From Flavobacterium phragmitis (GTDB lineage Bacteria; Bacteroidota; Bacteroidia; Flavobacteriales; Flavobacteriaceae), in contig NZ_FOMH01000003.1 of NCBI RefSeq assembly GCF_900112575.1, positions 248,001 through 312,000 of the forward strand: 64,000 nt of DNA, read 5' to 3'. The position numbers were made by a program, and so were the translations under genes. Below, piece by piece: positions 54,901 through 62,838 of the stretch. Numbering within the stretch: the first letter of the stretch is position 1; each line of letters starts with the position of its first letter. The notes beneath the pieces were generated by a model that saw only the letters and a program-made list of their open reading frames with translations, was not told the DNA's origin and did not search any database.

Positions 54901-55937
54901 AAATAAAAGGGTATAAAGCAGAGGAAATTATTGGAAAATATTTTGCTGTTTTTTACACCGAAAAAGATCAAAAAAACAATCTTCCGCAAACGCTTTTACA
55001 ACGTGCAAGAGATAATGGAAAAGCAATTCATGAAGGCTGGCGAACTCGTAAAAACGGGAATTTATTTTGGGCCAGCGTGGTAATCACCGCCGTTCATAAT
55101 AAACAGGGCGAAGTAATTGGTTTCTCAAAAGTCACCCACGATTTAACCGATAAAAAAAGAGCAGACGATACTTTGAAACTAAATGCAATGGAGCTCGAAC
55201 AGAAAAACAACGAGCTGGAAGAAATGAACAAAGAACTTCAATCCTTTGCCTATATTTCAAGTCATGACTTACAGGAACCGCTTCGTAAAATCCAGACTTT
55301 TGCTTCGCAGATTATAGAAAAAGAAGCTGCTAATTTATCTGAAAATGGTTTAGACAAATTTAGAAGAATGCAGAACGCCGCACAACGAATGCAGACTTTG
55401 ATAAACGATTTGCTTTCCTACTCGAGAACCAATGTGCAGGAACGTAATTTTGTAAAAATTGATCTTTCTCAAATTATTGAAGAAGTAAAAGACGATTTAA
55501 AAGAAGAATTGGAACAAAAAAATGCTGTAATTGAAGTAGAAAAAACATCCGAAGTCAACGTTATTCTGTTTCAATTCAAACAGCTTTTATATAATTTAAT
55601 CAGCAATTCATTAAAATTCTCTGATCCTGATGTTCCAGTTAAAATTAAAATCACAAGCAAGATTGTTACAGGAAAAGAGTTAAACAATGAAAAACTAATA
55701 TCTTACAAAGATTACTGCCACATTCGGGTTTCAGACAACGGAATCGGTTTTGAATCGCAATACAATAAAAAGATTTTTGAAGTTTTCCAGCGTTTACATG
55801 GAAGAGACCGCTACAACGGAACCGGTATTGGCCTTGCAATCGTAAAGAAAATTGTAGAAAACCATAACGGAATGATTACGGCTTCAGGCGTTATGAATGA
55901 AGGTGCTTCATTTGATATTTATATACCCGTTAATTAA
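51924..55937 (+). CDS. Soluble multi-PAS sensor histidine kinase
   Basis: A 1337-residue kinase without a signal peptide or transmembrane helix. About eight PAS/PAC units are arrayed over residues 1-1075, separated by repeated linkers of the form KIEESE-K-R (for example at about residues 294, 429, 685 and 812); units 5 and 7 are of the PAS_3 type (W-E/HPDD motifs). A coiled coil (about 1080-1110) leads to HisKA with the His in YISSHDLQEPLRK, and HATPase_c with NLISNSLKFS, DNGIGFE and GTGIGLAI. It has no receiver of its own; the preceding small regulator probably takes the phosphate. The signals are unknown. Confidence 0.92.
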   Translation: MNHNKKEHYFLSDGGEMGSLIRSADWSKTPLGNPEKWPQSLKTMTAMMLGNPFGMYIAWGKNYTQLYNDAFRPILGVSKHPDALGGSAQNTFTEIWDTIGPMFADVMKGKAVSFPDFKVSMNRNGYPEDCFFDFSYSPIKIEDGSVGGILVTVIETTEKKIVADALQESNARFVNNIMQAPVAMCIFRGENHVIEIANEQMIQLWGTTAENIINKPIFETLPELEKQGLGEILHNVFTTGKKNTTDELFIQLNRNGQTENTYVNFVYEALREADGTISGVATIATEVTAQVLARSKVEESEQKIRQLVENAPFPIAVYVGKEMRIELANDSIIKVWGKGPDVIGKTYTELLPELKDEPIFKQVQTVYETGESFHSKNSEINLIVDNVLKTSYFDYSFTPLYDISGKVYAVMNTGVEITDIFLAKQKIEESDKRFRNTVKQAPVGITILRGPEYVVEMANEAYLKLVDRQEDTFVGRPLYDSLPEVKDTVSALLDGVLNTGIPFHGNEVPVPIKRYGKIETCYFDFLYHPLKEENGTISGILVTATEVSEKVEARKKIELNEDRLKIVVEASELGTWELNVKTRNPIYSKRYLEIIGGYTEDVSLTHEELLAHLHPDDVHIRNRSFKEALTSGFLHYEARVIWKDKSIHWVEGKGKVFYDENNEPSKLIGTVRDITEEKKYQQKIEESEKKLRNLIMKSPVPKAILRGNDFVIEMANFVLLDNIWKKEEADVQGKKLLELFPELEKQKYATLLKQVYETGKVYAESESLLYIENEDSQFYVDFEFAPLRESDDSISGVRMTLIDVTEKVETRKKIEESEMRFRSLTESIPQLIWETNAEGNALFTSGKWLEYTGIQPGTEGSWEAMIHPDDFQENIRIWQNALKTGEMYRCDVRMRRKDGNYRWHTVIGEPVYNIENKIIKWVGAFTDIHTEKAFTHELEQQVTARTRELIQINESLRKSEERYHLMVEEIQEYAIIYLNRDGIIENWNVGAEKIKGYKAEEIIGKYFAVFYTEKDQKNNLPQTLLQRARDNGKAIHEGWRTRKNGNLFWASVVITAVHNKQGEVIGFSKVTHDLTDKKRADDTLKLNAMELEQKNNELEEMNKELQSFAYISSHDLQEPLRKIQTFASQIIEKEAANLSENGLDKFRRMQNAAQRMQTLINDLLSYSRTNVQERNFVKIDLSQIIEEVKDDLKEELEQKNAVIEVEKTSEVNVILFQFKQLLYNLISNSLKFSDPDVPVKIKITSKIVTGKELNNEKLISYKDYCHIRVSDNGIGFESQYNKKIFEVFQRLHGRDRYNGTGIGLAIVKKIVENHNGMITASGVMNEGASFDIYIPVN

Positions 55938-55971
55938 AAATATCAAATTCCAAATTCCAAATTCCAATAAA

Positions 55972-56008
55972 AAAAACGGAAATAACTTTAAGAGCTATTT
56001 CCGTTTTT
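55972..56008. terminator. Bidirectional terminator between convergent genes
   Basis: AAAAACGGAAATA (55972-55984) and TATTTCCGTTTTT (55996-56008) form a perfect 13-bp stem with an 11-nt loop. A small direct repeat (AAATTCCA three times) lies just before it at 55945-55967. Confidence 0.85.
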
Positions 56009-56027
56009 ATTTTTTAAAGAAAATCAA

Positions 56028-56444
56028 TTATCTAGAGTAAACTGTAATTACTCCAGTTGTTTTGTCTTTAATTTTAAGTTCTTTGTTGGTAAGATTCATG
56101 ATATCACTGGTTGTACTTAAGTTACCAATTGTAATTGTTAAATCATTATGAGATCTTACATAAGTCCCTGTAGTTTCTGTCAAAGCACACTCTGATCCAT
56201 CATAATCACCTATAACTGCTGCATTGCTTACTCTCAAATCCAAATAATCCATTGGACATCCACTTTGATTTGCTGGAGCATCAATTAAAACTTCTTGGCC
56301 ATTCACGATTGTTCCTGTTTGTCTCAAGTTGTATTTTCCTTGAATTGGAACAATTGTCTCCCCTTCGTTATCGTCACTGCTACATGATGCGGCAAATAAT
56401 CCTAAACTTAAGGCTGATACTAATAATAATCTTGTAGTTTTCAT
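56028..56444 (-). CDS. Lipocalin-like small lipoprotein
   Basis: A 138-residue lipoprotein with lipobox LFAASC (Cys21) followed by SSDDNEGE, a surface-type acidic start. The rest is a short beta-rich domain: IQGKYNLRQTGTIVNGQ, CPMDYLDLRVSN and NKELKIKDKTTGVITVY. Length and layout fit the lipocalin-like lipoproteins common in Flavobacterium. The function is unknown. It stands alone. Confidence 0.65.
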   Translation of the reverse strand: MKTTRLLLVSALSLGLFAASCSSDDNEGETIVPIQGKYNLRQTGTIVNGQEVLIDAPANQSGCPMDYLDLRVSNAAVIGDYDGSECALTETTGTYVRSHNDLTITIGNLSTTSDIMNLTNKELKIKDKTTGVITVYSR

Positions 56445-56556
56445 GTTGATTTGTTTTTTATTGATATAATTTAATAATGCTAAATTAAATGTATATCCTT
56501 ACAAAAAATTTCATGATTTAAAGAAATTATTACATAAATCGCATTTTAACGAAATT

Positions 56557-57633
56557 TTATTTTCTTACATATTTATTAATAATATAAGGAGTAATTGGTC
56601 TTAATGCTCTTCCAGTTTCGGGATGCATCCCATGTGTATTAAAATACTGGATACTATCTCCCACTTTCGCATACCATATGATGGCTTTTTCATTTTTAAA
56701 AAATATTGTGGTATCGCTAACTTTAATTCTTCTAAGATTTATAATTCTTTCGTCATACGGTTCAGGCGAATTAAATGTCCCTATTCCTTGAATTTTCAAG
56801 TCACAACTGACTTCTTCATAATGATCTCCAGACCATTGTATACATTCCTTCTTCGACAAGTTAAAATAAGTGATCAAACCTAATCCAACTAAAACAATAG
56901 CTGCGATTCCTAAATATCTCCACCTATCAGATTTTGGCTTTTCATCTATAGGAGTTGATGATGGTCGTTGTTCTTCATCTTGAGTTGGTTCCGAATCTTG
57001 ATTTTGAATTTCTTCAGGCTCTTCAATATCGAAAGTATCTTGTGGTTCAATCGATTTTTCATTTTTTACCTCATCAATCAGATCATTTGAAGAGCGTGTT
57101 TCATCTAGAAGACTTGCATTTGTTAATTCATTAAATAATTCTACATCATTTTTATAATTTCCACTTTTTGCTTCTTCAATTAAATTCTCAGAAGAAACTT
57201 TTGGATTAGAAAAAGGAGTATTTCTTAATTCATCCATCAATTTTAACTCATCTGGATCAAATTGCTTTCTAAACTTGGCAAAAGGTCTAGGCTGGTAATC
57301 TACCAAAATGGCGGCAAGATCTACAACATCTATTTTTTCAGGATCAGTTTCTCCTTTAAAAAAAGTTTCGATGGGTCTAAATTGGTTAGTTTGTTGTCTA
57401 AACTTATTCTTTGTATTAATATCAAAAGGAAGACCTAGTAAAGAATTTACAGCAACTAAATCATCTGAATGCATTTTATTTGTTTCAAATATTTCCCAAC
57501 AAAACTTATTCAGTTTAGCCCTTGTAGGATGATTCAAATAAATGAAATTATCACCGTCTTTTATCTCTTCATATTTGTTTTTAACGGCTTTCTTATAATA
57601 ATTCTCTAAAGTATTGTTATTCATAAGCATCAA
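56557..57633 (-). CDS. Single-pass membrane protein, function unknown
   Basis: A 358-residue protein that I do not recognise. The N-terminal 150 residues are soluble and helical (NHPTRAKLNKFCWEIFETN). A long acidic, probably disordered stretch follows (about 155-235; many Glu, Asp, Gln, Pro), then one transmembrane helix (about 240-258, LGIAAIVLVGLGLITYF). The last 100 residues lie outside, with two Cys (KECIQW, EVSCDL) and an ending HGMHPETGRALRPITPYI. The inside-linker-helix-outside plan recalls anti-sigma factors or signalling adaptors, but no sigma gene is adjacent. A well-spaced promoter lies about 150 bp upstream. Confidence 0.6.
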   Translation of the reverse strand: MMLMNNNTLENYYKKAVKNKYEEIKDGDNFIYLNHPTRAKLNKFCWEIFETNKMHSDDLVAVNSLLGLPFDINTKNKFRQQTNQFRPIETFFKGETDPEKIDVVDLAAILVDYQPRPFAKFRKQFDPDELKLMDELRNTPFSNPKVSSENLIEEAKSGNYKNDVELFNELTNASLLDETRSSNDLIDEVKNEKSIEPQDTFDIEEPEEIQNQDSEPTQDEEQRPSSTPIDEKPKSDRWRYLGIAAIVLVGLGLITYFNLSKKECIQWSGDHYEEVSCDLKIQGIGTFNSPEPYDERIINLRRIKVSDTTIFFKNEKAIIWYAKVGDSIQYFNTHGMHPETGRALRPITPYIINKYVRK

Positions 57634-57785
57634 GTTTTTTTTGGATTTTCAAGGAATTCTAAGGAATTCAAGGGATGTCCAAAAACTAAATCGGAAATCC
57701 CGGAATTCCGTATCAATACAGCCTCAGAACCGCTGTTACTTTGCCTAAACAAAATTAGTTAACGTTTTGATCTGCAGGTCAAAAA

Positions 57786-57814
57786 CAAATGTACAAAACT
57801 AGTTAAGTAACCAA
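57786..57814 (-). promoter_or_regulatory. Promoter in the 340-bp divergent gap 57634-57973
   Basis: On the minus strand TTG (57814-57812), an 18-nt spacer and TACATTTG (57793-57786) match TTG-N17-23-TAnnTTTG, and would give the membrane-protein gene a leader of about 145 nt. Elsewhere in the gap are the repeats AAGGAATTC (twice near 57647-57665), the hairpin GTTCAGAACCTTTCTGAAC (57918-57936), and no recognisable RNA gene. Confidence 0.5.
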
Positions 57815-57973
57815 GTGCGGAAAACCGTAAAACGGAGTTTATCCCGGGAAGTATAAATAAAATTTTATAGTTCTACGCACTTCACTTCCCAAACAAGTCG
57901 GCAATGCCATAACAAGTTCAGAACCTTTCTGAACGGCAAAGCCCTTTTACTAAATCTTAAATCATTAAAAAAA

Positions 57974-58168
57974 ATGAAAACACTATTTACATTGGGAGCG
58001 TGCGCGCTATTGAGTTTGACAATTTTTTCTTGTACTGCTGAAGAATTTGAAACTGAAGCTAAAAAATCGGAAATACAAAAAGTGATTCCGTCAGATGTTC
58101 AAGCAATCGAAACTGGACCTGGAGATGATCCTGTTAATCTTCCACCACCTCCACCTCCAAAAAAATAA
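57974..58168 (+). CDS. Small lipoprotein with poly-proline C-terminus
   Basis: A 64-residue lipoprotein: signal peptide with lipobox LTIFSC (Cys20), a mature part of 44 residues rich in Glu and Lys, then GPGDDPVNLPPPPPPKK at the end. No domain is recognisable. It is immediately upstream (54 bp) of the TPR histidine kinase and on the same strand. A short exported peptide next to a kinase with an extracytoplasmic TPR domain is suggestive of a signal or partner, but this is conjecture. Confidence 0.65.
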   Translation: MKTLFTLGACALLSLTIFSCTAEEFETEAKKSEIQKVIPSDVQAIETGPGDDPVNLPPPPPPKK

Positions 58169-58222
58169 CAAATAAAATTTGTTATTTTCAATAAATGATT
58201 AAATTCGGGGAAAGTAATATAT

Positions 58223-59914
58223 ATGTTACAATCCCCGTTTTTTTATTTTTTCATTTTCCTTCTTTTTATTTCCTGTGAGGAGAAAACAGACGTGTTACTA
58301 AATAGTGATACTAATGTAAAAGAAGCCGTAAAACTACAGCAAAAAGCCACAGAAGAATTTAAAAAGAGCAATTACAATAGTTCTTTTTACTACTTCAACA
58401 AATCAAAAATTGCATTTGAACATTTAAAAGACAGTGCAAATGTTACCTATAATTTGATCCAAATGGCGAACATACAACAAATAAACGGTGATTATTATGG
58501 TAGTAAAGAGACATTAACAGAAGCGCTTCCATATGTAAAAAATGATTATAATTTTAAGTGTGCAATTAATAACTTCTTCGGAATTGCAGACAAAGAACTT
58601 GCAATTTATGATGACGCGATATTTTATTATAATCAGGCAATAAAAGATTCCAAAGATCAACTTACTAAACAATCTCCTCTTAACAATATTGCTGTTGTTT
58701 ACATCAAACAAAAAAAATATGATGAGGCTATTACAATTCTCGAACGAATTTTAAAAACTAAAGAATTCGATAGATTTGAAAAAAGTAAAGCAAGAGTAAT
58801 CGACAATCTCGGATTTGCCTACTTTAAAAAAGGTTCAAATGAAAAAGGACTTCAGCTCATGCAGGAAAGTCTAAAATTGAGAAATCAGATTAGCGATTCG
58901 TATGGAAGCATAGAAAGTTATACTCACTTAGCAGAATATTATTCAAAAACCGATATTACTAAATCGAATGAATATGCAAAAAAAGCTTATGCAATAGCAA
59001 CCCAATTTAATAGCGTCGACGAAAGATTGAAAGCACTGTCTCTTTTAATTTCAAATAATGCTGGACTGCAATATGCACAAAACTATTTAAGTATAAATGA
59101 TAGCATAATTAAAATTAGAAACAACTTTAAAAACAAATTTGCTAAAATAAAGTACGATTCTAAAAAAGAAAAAGACGAAAATCAGAAACTTCGTTTAAAA
59201 AATGCTGAAAACCAGCTGTCGATTCAACGCGCGCAATATCAGCAGTATTTATTCATCACCATTTCTCTTTTTTTAGCTGTCCTAATTTTTTATTTAATAA
59301 AATATTACAGAAATAAAAACCGTACTGAAAAAATAAAAACAGCTTACGATACCGAAACAAGAATTGCAAAAGATATTCATGACGAACTGGCAAATGATGT
59401 TTTCAATACAATCACATTTACTCAGACTCAATTGCTAACAGCCGAAAACAACAAAGAAACCTTATTACAAAAACTAAATCATATTTATACTCGCGTTCGG
59501 GGTATATCAAGAGAAAACAATGATATAGATACTGGGATAAATTATTCCGACAACTTAAAAGAAATGCTTTCTACTTATAATAGCGATAATACAAATGTTC
59601 TAATTAATGGTATCGAAAAAATAAGCTGGGAACTAATTGAGGAATTAAAAAAGATAACCATTCACAGGGTTTTGCAAGAACTAATGGTCAACATGAAAAA
59701 GCATAGTGAAGCTTCAGTCGTTGTTCTAAAGTTTGAAACAGACAACAAGATCTTTATAAGTTATAGTGACAACGGAAAAGGCTGTGAAAAATCAACAATT
59801 ATAAAAAATGGTTTACAAAATATGGAAAACCGTATTCTAGCCATAAAAGGAACTATTACTTTTGAAACTGAACCTAATAAAGGTTTTAAAGTCAAAATAA
59901 CAATGCCAAAATAA
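58223..59914 (+). CDS. TPR-containing sensor histidine kinase
   Basis: A 563-residue kinase. The N-terminus looks like a lipoprotein signal (FLLFISC, Cys18). TPR-like helical repeats fill about residues 35-300, a coiled coil runs to 340, and one transmembrane helix spans about 341-360. The cytoplasmic part is of the HisKA_3/NarX kind, with His386 in KDIHDELANDVFN, and a HATPase domain with ELMVNMKKHS, YSDNGKGCE and GLQNMENR. The gene stops 6 bp before the response regulator gene. The TPR domain lies outside the cytoplasm and probably binds a peptide or protein signal. Confidence 0.9.
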   Translation: MLQSPFFYFFIFLLFISCEEKTDVLLNSDTNVKEAVKLQQKATEEFKKSNYNSSFYYFNKSKIAFEHLKDSANVTYNLIQMANIQQINGDYYGSKETLTEALPYVKNDYNFKCAINNFFGIADKELAIYDDAIFYYNQAIKDSKDQLTKQSPLNNIAVVYIKQKKYDEAITILERILKTKEFDRFEKSKARVIDNLGFAYFKKGSNEKGLQLMQESLKLRNQISDSYGSIESYTHLAEYYSKTDITKSNEYAKKAYAIATQFNSVDERLKALSLLISNNAGLQYAQNYLSINDSIIKIRNNFKNKFAKIKYDSKKEKDENQKLRLKNAENQLSIQRAQYQQYLFITISLFLAVLIFYLIKYYRNKNRTEKIKTAYDTETRIAKDIHDELANDVFNTITFTQTQLLTAENNKETLLQKLNHIYTRVRGISRENNDIDTGINYSDNLKEMLSTYNSDNTNVLINGIEKISWELIEELKKITIHRVLQELMVNMKKHSEASVVVLKFETDNKIFISYSDNGKGCEKSTIIKNGLQNMENRILAIKGTITFETEPNKGFKVKITMPK

Positions 59915-59920
59915 AAGCCT

Positions 59921-60589
59921 ATGTTTAAAAAAGTAATAATTGCCGAAGATCTTGATGCAATGAATTTAGGAATTCAACAAGTTTTAAAAGATTTAAACAT
60001 TGCAGATTTTCAACATTCCAAATTTTGCGATGACGCGTTTCTAAAAATCCGAAGAGCTATTCAAGATAACGAGCCTTACGATTTGTTAATTAGTGATCTT
60101 TCTTTTAAAATAGATCATCGTGAAGTAAAAATTGTAAATGGTGACGAATTAATTCAAAAAGTTCGTGAACTGCAACCTGATATGAAGATCATCGCTTATT
60201 CTGTTGAAGATAAAAGCTATCGTATTAAATCACTTTTCGACAATGCCGAAATTGATGCTTTTGTATTGAAAGGCTTAAACAGTATTGAAGAATTGAAAAA
60301 GGCGATTCATTTAATTTCAAGTTCCGATCAAAAATTTATTTCTCCAGAAGTCGCTTCTGCACTTCAGGAAAAAGGTAATTATGAAATAGACGATGTTGAT
60401 ATTAAAATCCTGAAATATTTAGCTGCAGGAACTTCACAAGACGAAATCATAGATATTTTTAAAAATACAGATATTAAACCCAATAGCAAAAGTGCTATGG
60501 AAAAAAGATTAGCAAAACTGAAAGACTTTTTCAAAGCTAATAATACTGTTCATTTGGTCTCTATTGTAAAAGATATGGGAATAATCTAA
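59921..60589 (+). CDS. NarL/FixJ-like response regulator
   Basis: A 222-residue regulator. The receiver (about 1-130) has acidic residues ED (9-10), Asp59 in LLISDLSF and Lys in FVLKGL near residue 119. The C-terminal part (about 155-222) carries DVDIKILKYLAAGTSQDEIIDIF and SKSAMEKRLAKLKDFF, a helix-turn-helix of the LuxR/sigma-like kind with a longer spacer than usual. It is the evident partner of the preceding TPR kinase (6-bp gap). The targets are unknown. Confidence 0.87.
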   Translation: MFKKVIIAEDLDAMNLGIQQVLKDLNIADFQHSKFCDDAFLKIRRAIQDNEPYDLLISDLSFKIDHREVKIVNGDELIQKVRELQPDMKIIAYSVEDKSYRIKSLFDNAEIDAFVLKGLNSIEELKKAIHLISSSDQKFISPEVASALQEKGNYEIDDVDIKILKYLAAGTSQDEIIDIFKNTDIKPNSKSAMEKRLAKLKDFFKANNTVHLVSIVKDMGII

Positions 60590-60609
60590 ATTCCACTACT
60601 CCATTTTTT

Positions 60610-60632
60610 AAAGCTCCCTCGGGAGCTTTTTT
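60610..60632 (+). terminator. Intrinsic terminator of the TPR-kinase/regulator unit
   Basis: AAAGCTCCC (60610-60618) and GGGAGCTTT (60621-60629) form a perfect 9-bp stem with a 2-nt spacer (so the real loop is slightly larger), followed by a T run. A look-alike hairpin occurs at 62648-62668. Confidence 0.85.
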
Positions 60633-60728
60633 TATTTCTTCTATTTGATTTTTATGGATTATGGATTTCCGTAAAATACTGGTTTTGATTGGGGTTACTT
60701 TTGGGTTATAAATTTAAACTACCGACCT

Positions 60729-61784
60729 ATGGAAATGAATATTCAACTCAAATCGTTAGCAGATAAAATAAATCAGTTAAAAAGTAAAATTGAAACAGAA
60801 GAATCTACTAAACATGCCTTTGTACTGCCTTTTATTAATATTTTAGGTTACGATGCATTTAATCCTCTTGAAGTAGTTCCAGAATTCACAGCAGATCTTG
60901 GATTAAAAAAAGGAGAAAAAGTCGACTATGCAATCTTTCAAAATGGAGAACCAATTATCATTGTTGAATGTAAAAGCTGGAAAGAAAAATTAACCGTTCA
61001 TAATTCACAATTATTCCGCTATTTTCATGTTACAAAGACTCGCTTTGCTCTTTTAACAAATGGAATTAATTATCAATTCTTTACTGATTTAGACGATCAA
61101 AACAAAATGGATGAAAAACCATTTCTTGAATTTGATATATGCAATTTAAAAGAGAATACTATACATGAGATTGCAAAATTTCATAAAACCAATTTCGATG
61201 TCAACAATATTGTAAGCAATGCCAGTTCTTTAAAATATATTAAAGAAATAAAAAAACTTATAAATACAGAACTAGAGAGTCCTTCAAATGATTTTACAAA
61301 ACTATTTGCGAACAAAATATATACAGGAAGACTAACTGAAAAAGTAGTCGATGAGTTTAAAGATTTAGTTCAAAAATCAGTTACTCAATTCATTAATGAT
61401 AAAATTAATGATAGATTAAACGCTGCTTTAACCAAAGAGACGATCAAACAACAAGACGAAGAAATCCTAATAACTGAAGACGATACTAAAATTATTACAA
61501 CTGAAGAAGAACTTGATGGTTATCGCATAGTAGTTGCTATTTTACGTCGAAAACTGCCTACAAACAGAATTGTATATCGTGATACACAATCTTATTTCGG
61601 AATTCTGTTAGATGATAATAATCGTAAACCCTTATGCAGACTTCATCTCAATGGAGGCAAAAAATACTTAAGTCTTTTCAATGATAATAAAATAGAAACC
61701 AAAGTTTTAATCTCATCTATCGATGACATTTATCAATTTGAAAAACAATTACTGGAAACCTTAGCACTTTATGAAATTGACTAA
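60729..61784 (+). CDS. Solitary HsdR-N-type PD-(D/E)xK nuclease-domain protein
   Basis: A 351-residue soluble protein. The N-terminal half matches the HsdR N-terminal nuclease domain: TKHAFVLPFINILGYDAFNP, then Asp66 in KVDYAIF and Glu80-x-Lys82 in IIIVECKSW, and YFHVTKTRFALLTNG. There is no helicase/translocase part and no HsdM or HsdS gene nearby. The C-terminal part (about 255-351) begins DGYRIVVAILRRKLP and is not known to me. Such solitary proteins occur widely, some in defence contexts; no substrate is known. It begins a short cluster with the PH-SHOCT gene 12 bp downstream. Confidence 0.82.
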   Translation: MEMNIQLKSLADKINQLKSKIETEESTKHAFVLPFINILGYDAFNPLEVVPEFTADLGLKKGEKVDYAIFQNGEPIIIVECKSWKEKLTVHNSQLFRYFHVTKTRFALLTNGINYQFFTDLDDQNKMDEKPFLEFDICNLKENTIHEIAKFHKTNFDVNNIVSNASSLKYIKEIKKLINTELESPSNDFTKLFANKIYTGRLTEKVVDEFKDLVQKSVTQFINDKINDRLNAALTKETIKQQDEEILITEDDTKIITTEEELDGYRIVVAILRRKLPTNRIVYRDTQSYFGILLDDNNRKPLCRLHLNGGKKYLSLFNDNKIETKVLISSIDDIYQFEKQLLETLALYEID

Positions 61785-61796
61785 AACAAAATAATT

Positions 61797-62399
61797 ATGA
61801 TAAATGAACTAAAACAGTTCTTAAATGAAGAACAAGACCCTAAAGCAGTAGAAAAACTAATGCCAAAAATTGTTGGATTACTCACATCTGGAGAACAGAT
61901 TGAATACATTGCTGTACAAAAAAAACCTGCAATTAATTTATCTCCAGACTGTATCGCATTAACTAACAAAAGAATAATTTTCTGTAGACCTAAAAATTTA
62001 GGTTTATCGATGGATTTTCAAGATTATGCATGGAAAGATATTGCAGATTGTCATATGAAAGAAGGCATCATTGGCGCTACGTTTTCAATGAAAACAATAC
62101 GTGGCACTATGAATATGCTTGATTATTTGCCAAAAGCCCAAGCTAGAAAACTTTATCAATTTGCACAGCAAAAAGAAGAGGAAATGATTATTTACAGACG
62201 AGAACATGACCTAGAAACCAAAAGAGCAATTGCAGGAGGTGGAATTACGGTAAACGCTGGCTTGCCAACTTCTCAAAATCAGGAACCAAAAGAAGATCCT
62301 TTAGAGACACTTCAAAAATTAAAAAAACTGCTCGAGAGTGAAATTATCTCACAAACTGAATTTGATAATAAAAAAACAGAAATTTTATCTAAAATGTAA
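61797..62399 (+). CDS. Bacterial PH-domain protein with C-terminal SHOCT motif
   Basis: A 200-residue soluble protein. Residues about 30-130 have the bacterial PH-like pattern (CIALTNKRIIFCRP, FQDYAWKDIADCHMKEG, FSMKTIRGTMNMLDYLPKAQARKLYQFAQ). The C-terminus (about 168-200) is a SHOCT motif: PLETLQKLKKLLESEIISQTEFDNKKTEIL. SHOCT domains are short oligomerisation or targeting motifs. It follows the nuclease-like gene by 12 bp and precedes a broken TM2 gene by 3 bp. Its role is unknown. Confidence 0.85.
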   Translation: MINELKQFLNEEQDPKAVEKLMPKIVGLLTSGEQIEYIAVQKKPAINLSPDCIALTNKRIIFCRPKNLGLSMDFQDYAWKDIADCHMKEGIIGATFSMKTIRGTMNMLDYLPKAQARKLYQFAQQKEEEMIIYRREHDLETKRAIAGGGITVNAGLPTSQNQEPKEDPLETLQKLKKLLESEIISQTEFDNKKTEILSKM

Positions 62400-62402
62400 A
62401 TT

Positions 62403-62612
62403 ATGAAAAGTAAAGCAACCGCAACAATTTTGGCTCTCTTTTTTGGAGGAATTGGAATCCATAAATTTTACTTAGGGTAATCCGTACAAGGCATCTTTTA
62501 TTTATTATTCTGCTGGACATTGATTCCAAGCCTATTAGCCTTGATTCAATTCATTGGATTATTATTAATGTCTGATCATTCTTTTAATGTCAAGTACAAT
62601 AATGGTTTTTAG
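62403..62612 (+). pseudogene. TM2-domain membrane protein gene interrupted by one in-frame stop
   Basis: 70 codons from ATG 62403 to TAG 62612. The first 25 residues end ALFFGGIGIHKFYLG; codon 26 (62478-62480) is TAA; the frame then continues with SVQGIFYLLFCWTLIPSLLA. Together they make a typical TM2 domain (two membrane helices with the GxxGIHKFYLG motif). A CAA to TAA change would explain the stop, since Gln fits at that site. It starts 3 bp after the PH-SHOCT gene. It may be a recent pseudogene, a sequencing error, or a read-through site. Confidence 0.8.
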
Positions 62613-62647
62613 AAAACAAGAAAGCTTTTAATTAGATTATACTTTTT

Positions 62648-62672
62648 AAAGCTCCTAGCAGGAGCTTTATTT
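62648..62672 (+). terminator. Intrinsic terminator of the nuclease/PH-SHOCT/TM2 unit
   Basis: AAAGCTCCT (62648-62656) and AGGAGCTTT (62660-62668) form a perfect 9-bp stem, then a T run. It closely resembles the terminator at 60610, so the three-gene unit is bounded by look-alike terminators. Confidence 0.85.
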
Positions 62673-62838
62673 TTTTTGATATTCCTGATTTAAAACATTA
62701 TCTAAATATAGACGCCCTACGGGATGATAATTGATAAACAACAAAAAAATCCCGTATATGTACTCATTTTAGAGAATCTAATTCTAATTAGATTTATCAA
62801 AGTAAAATGCTATCTCCAACCAAACACCCAAAACGCCT

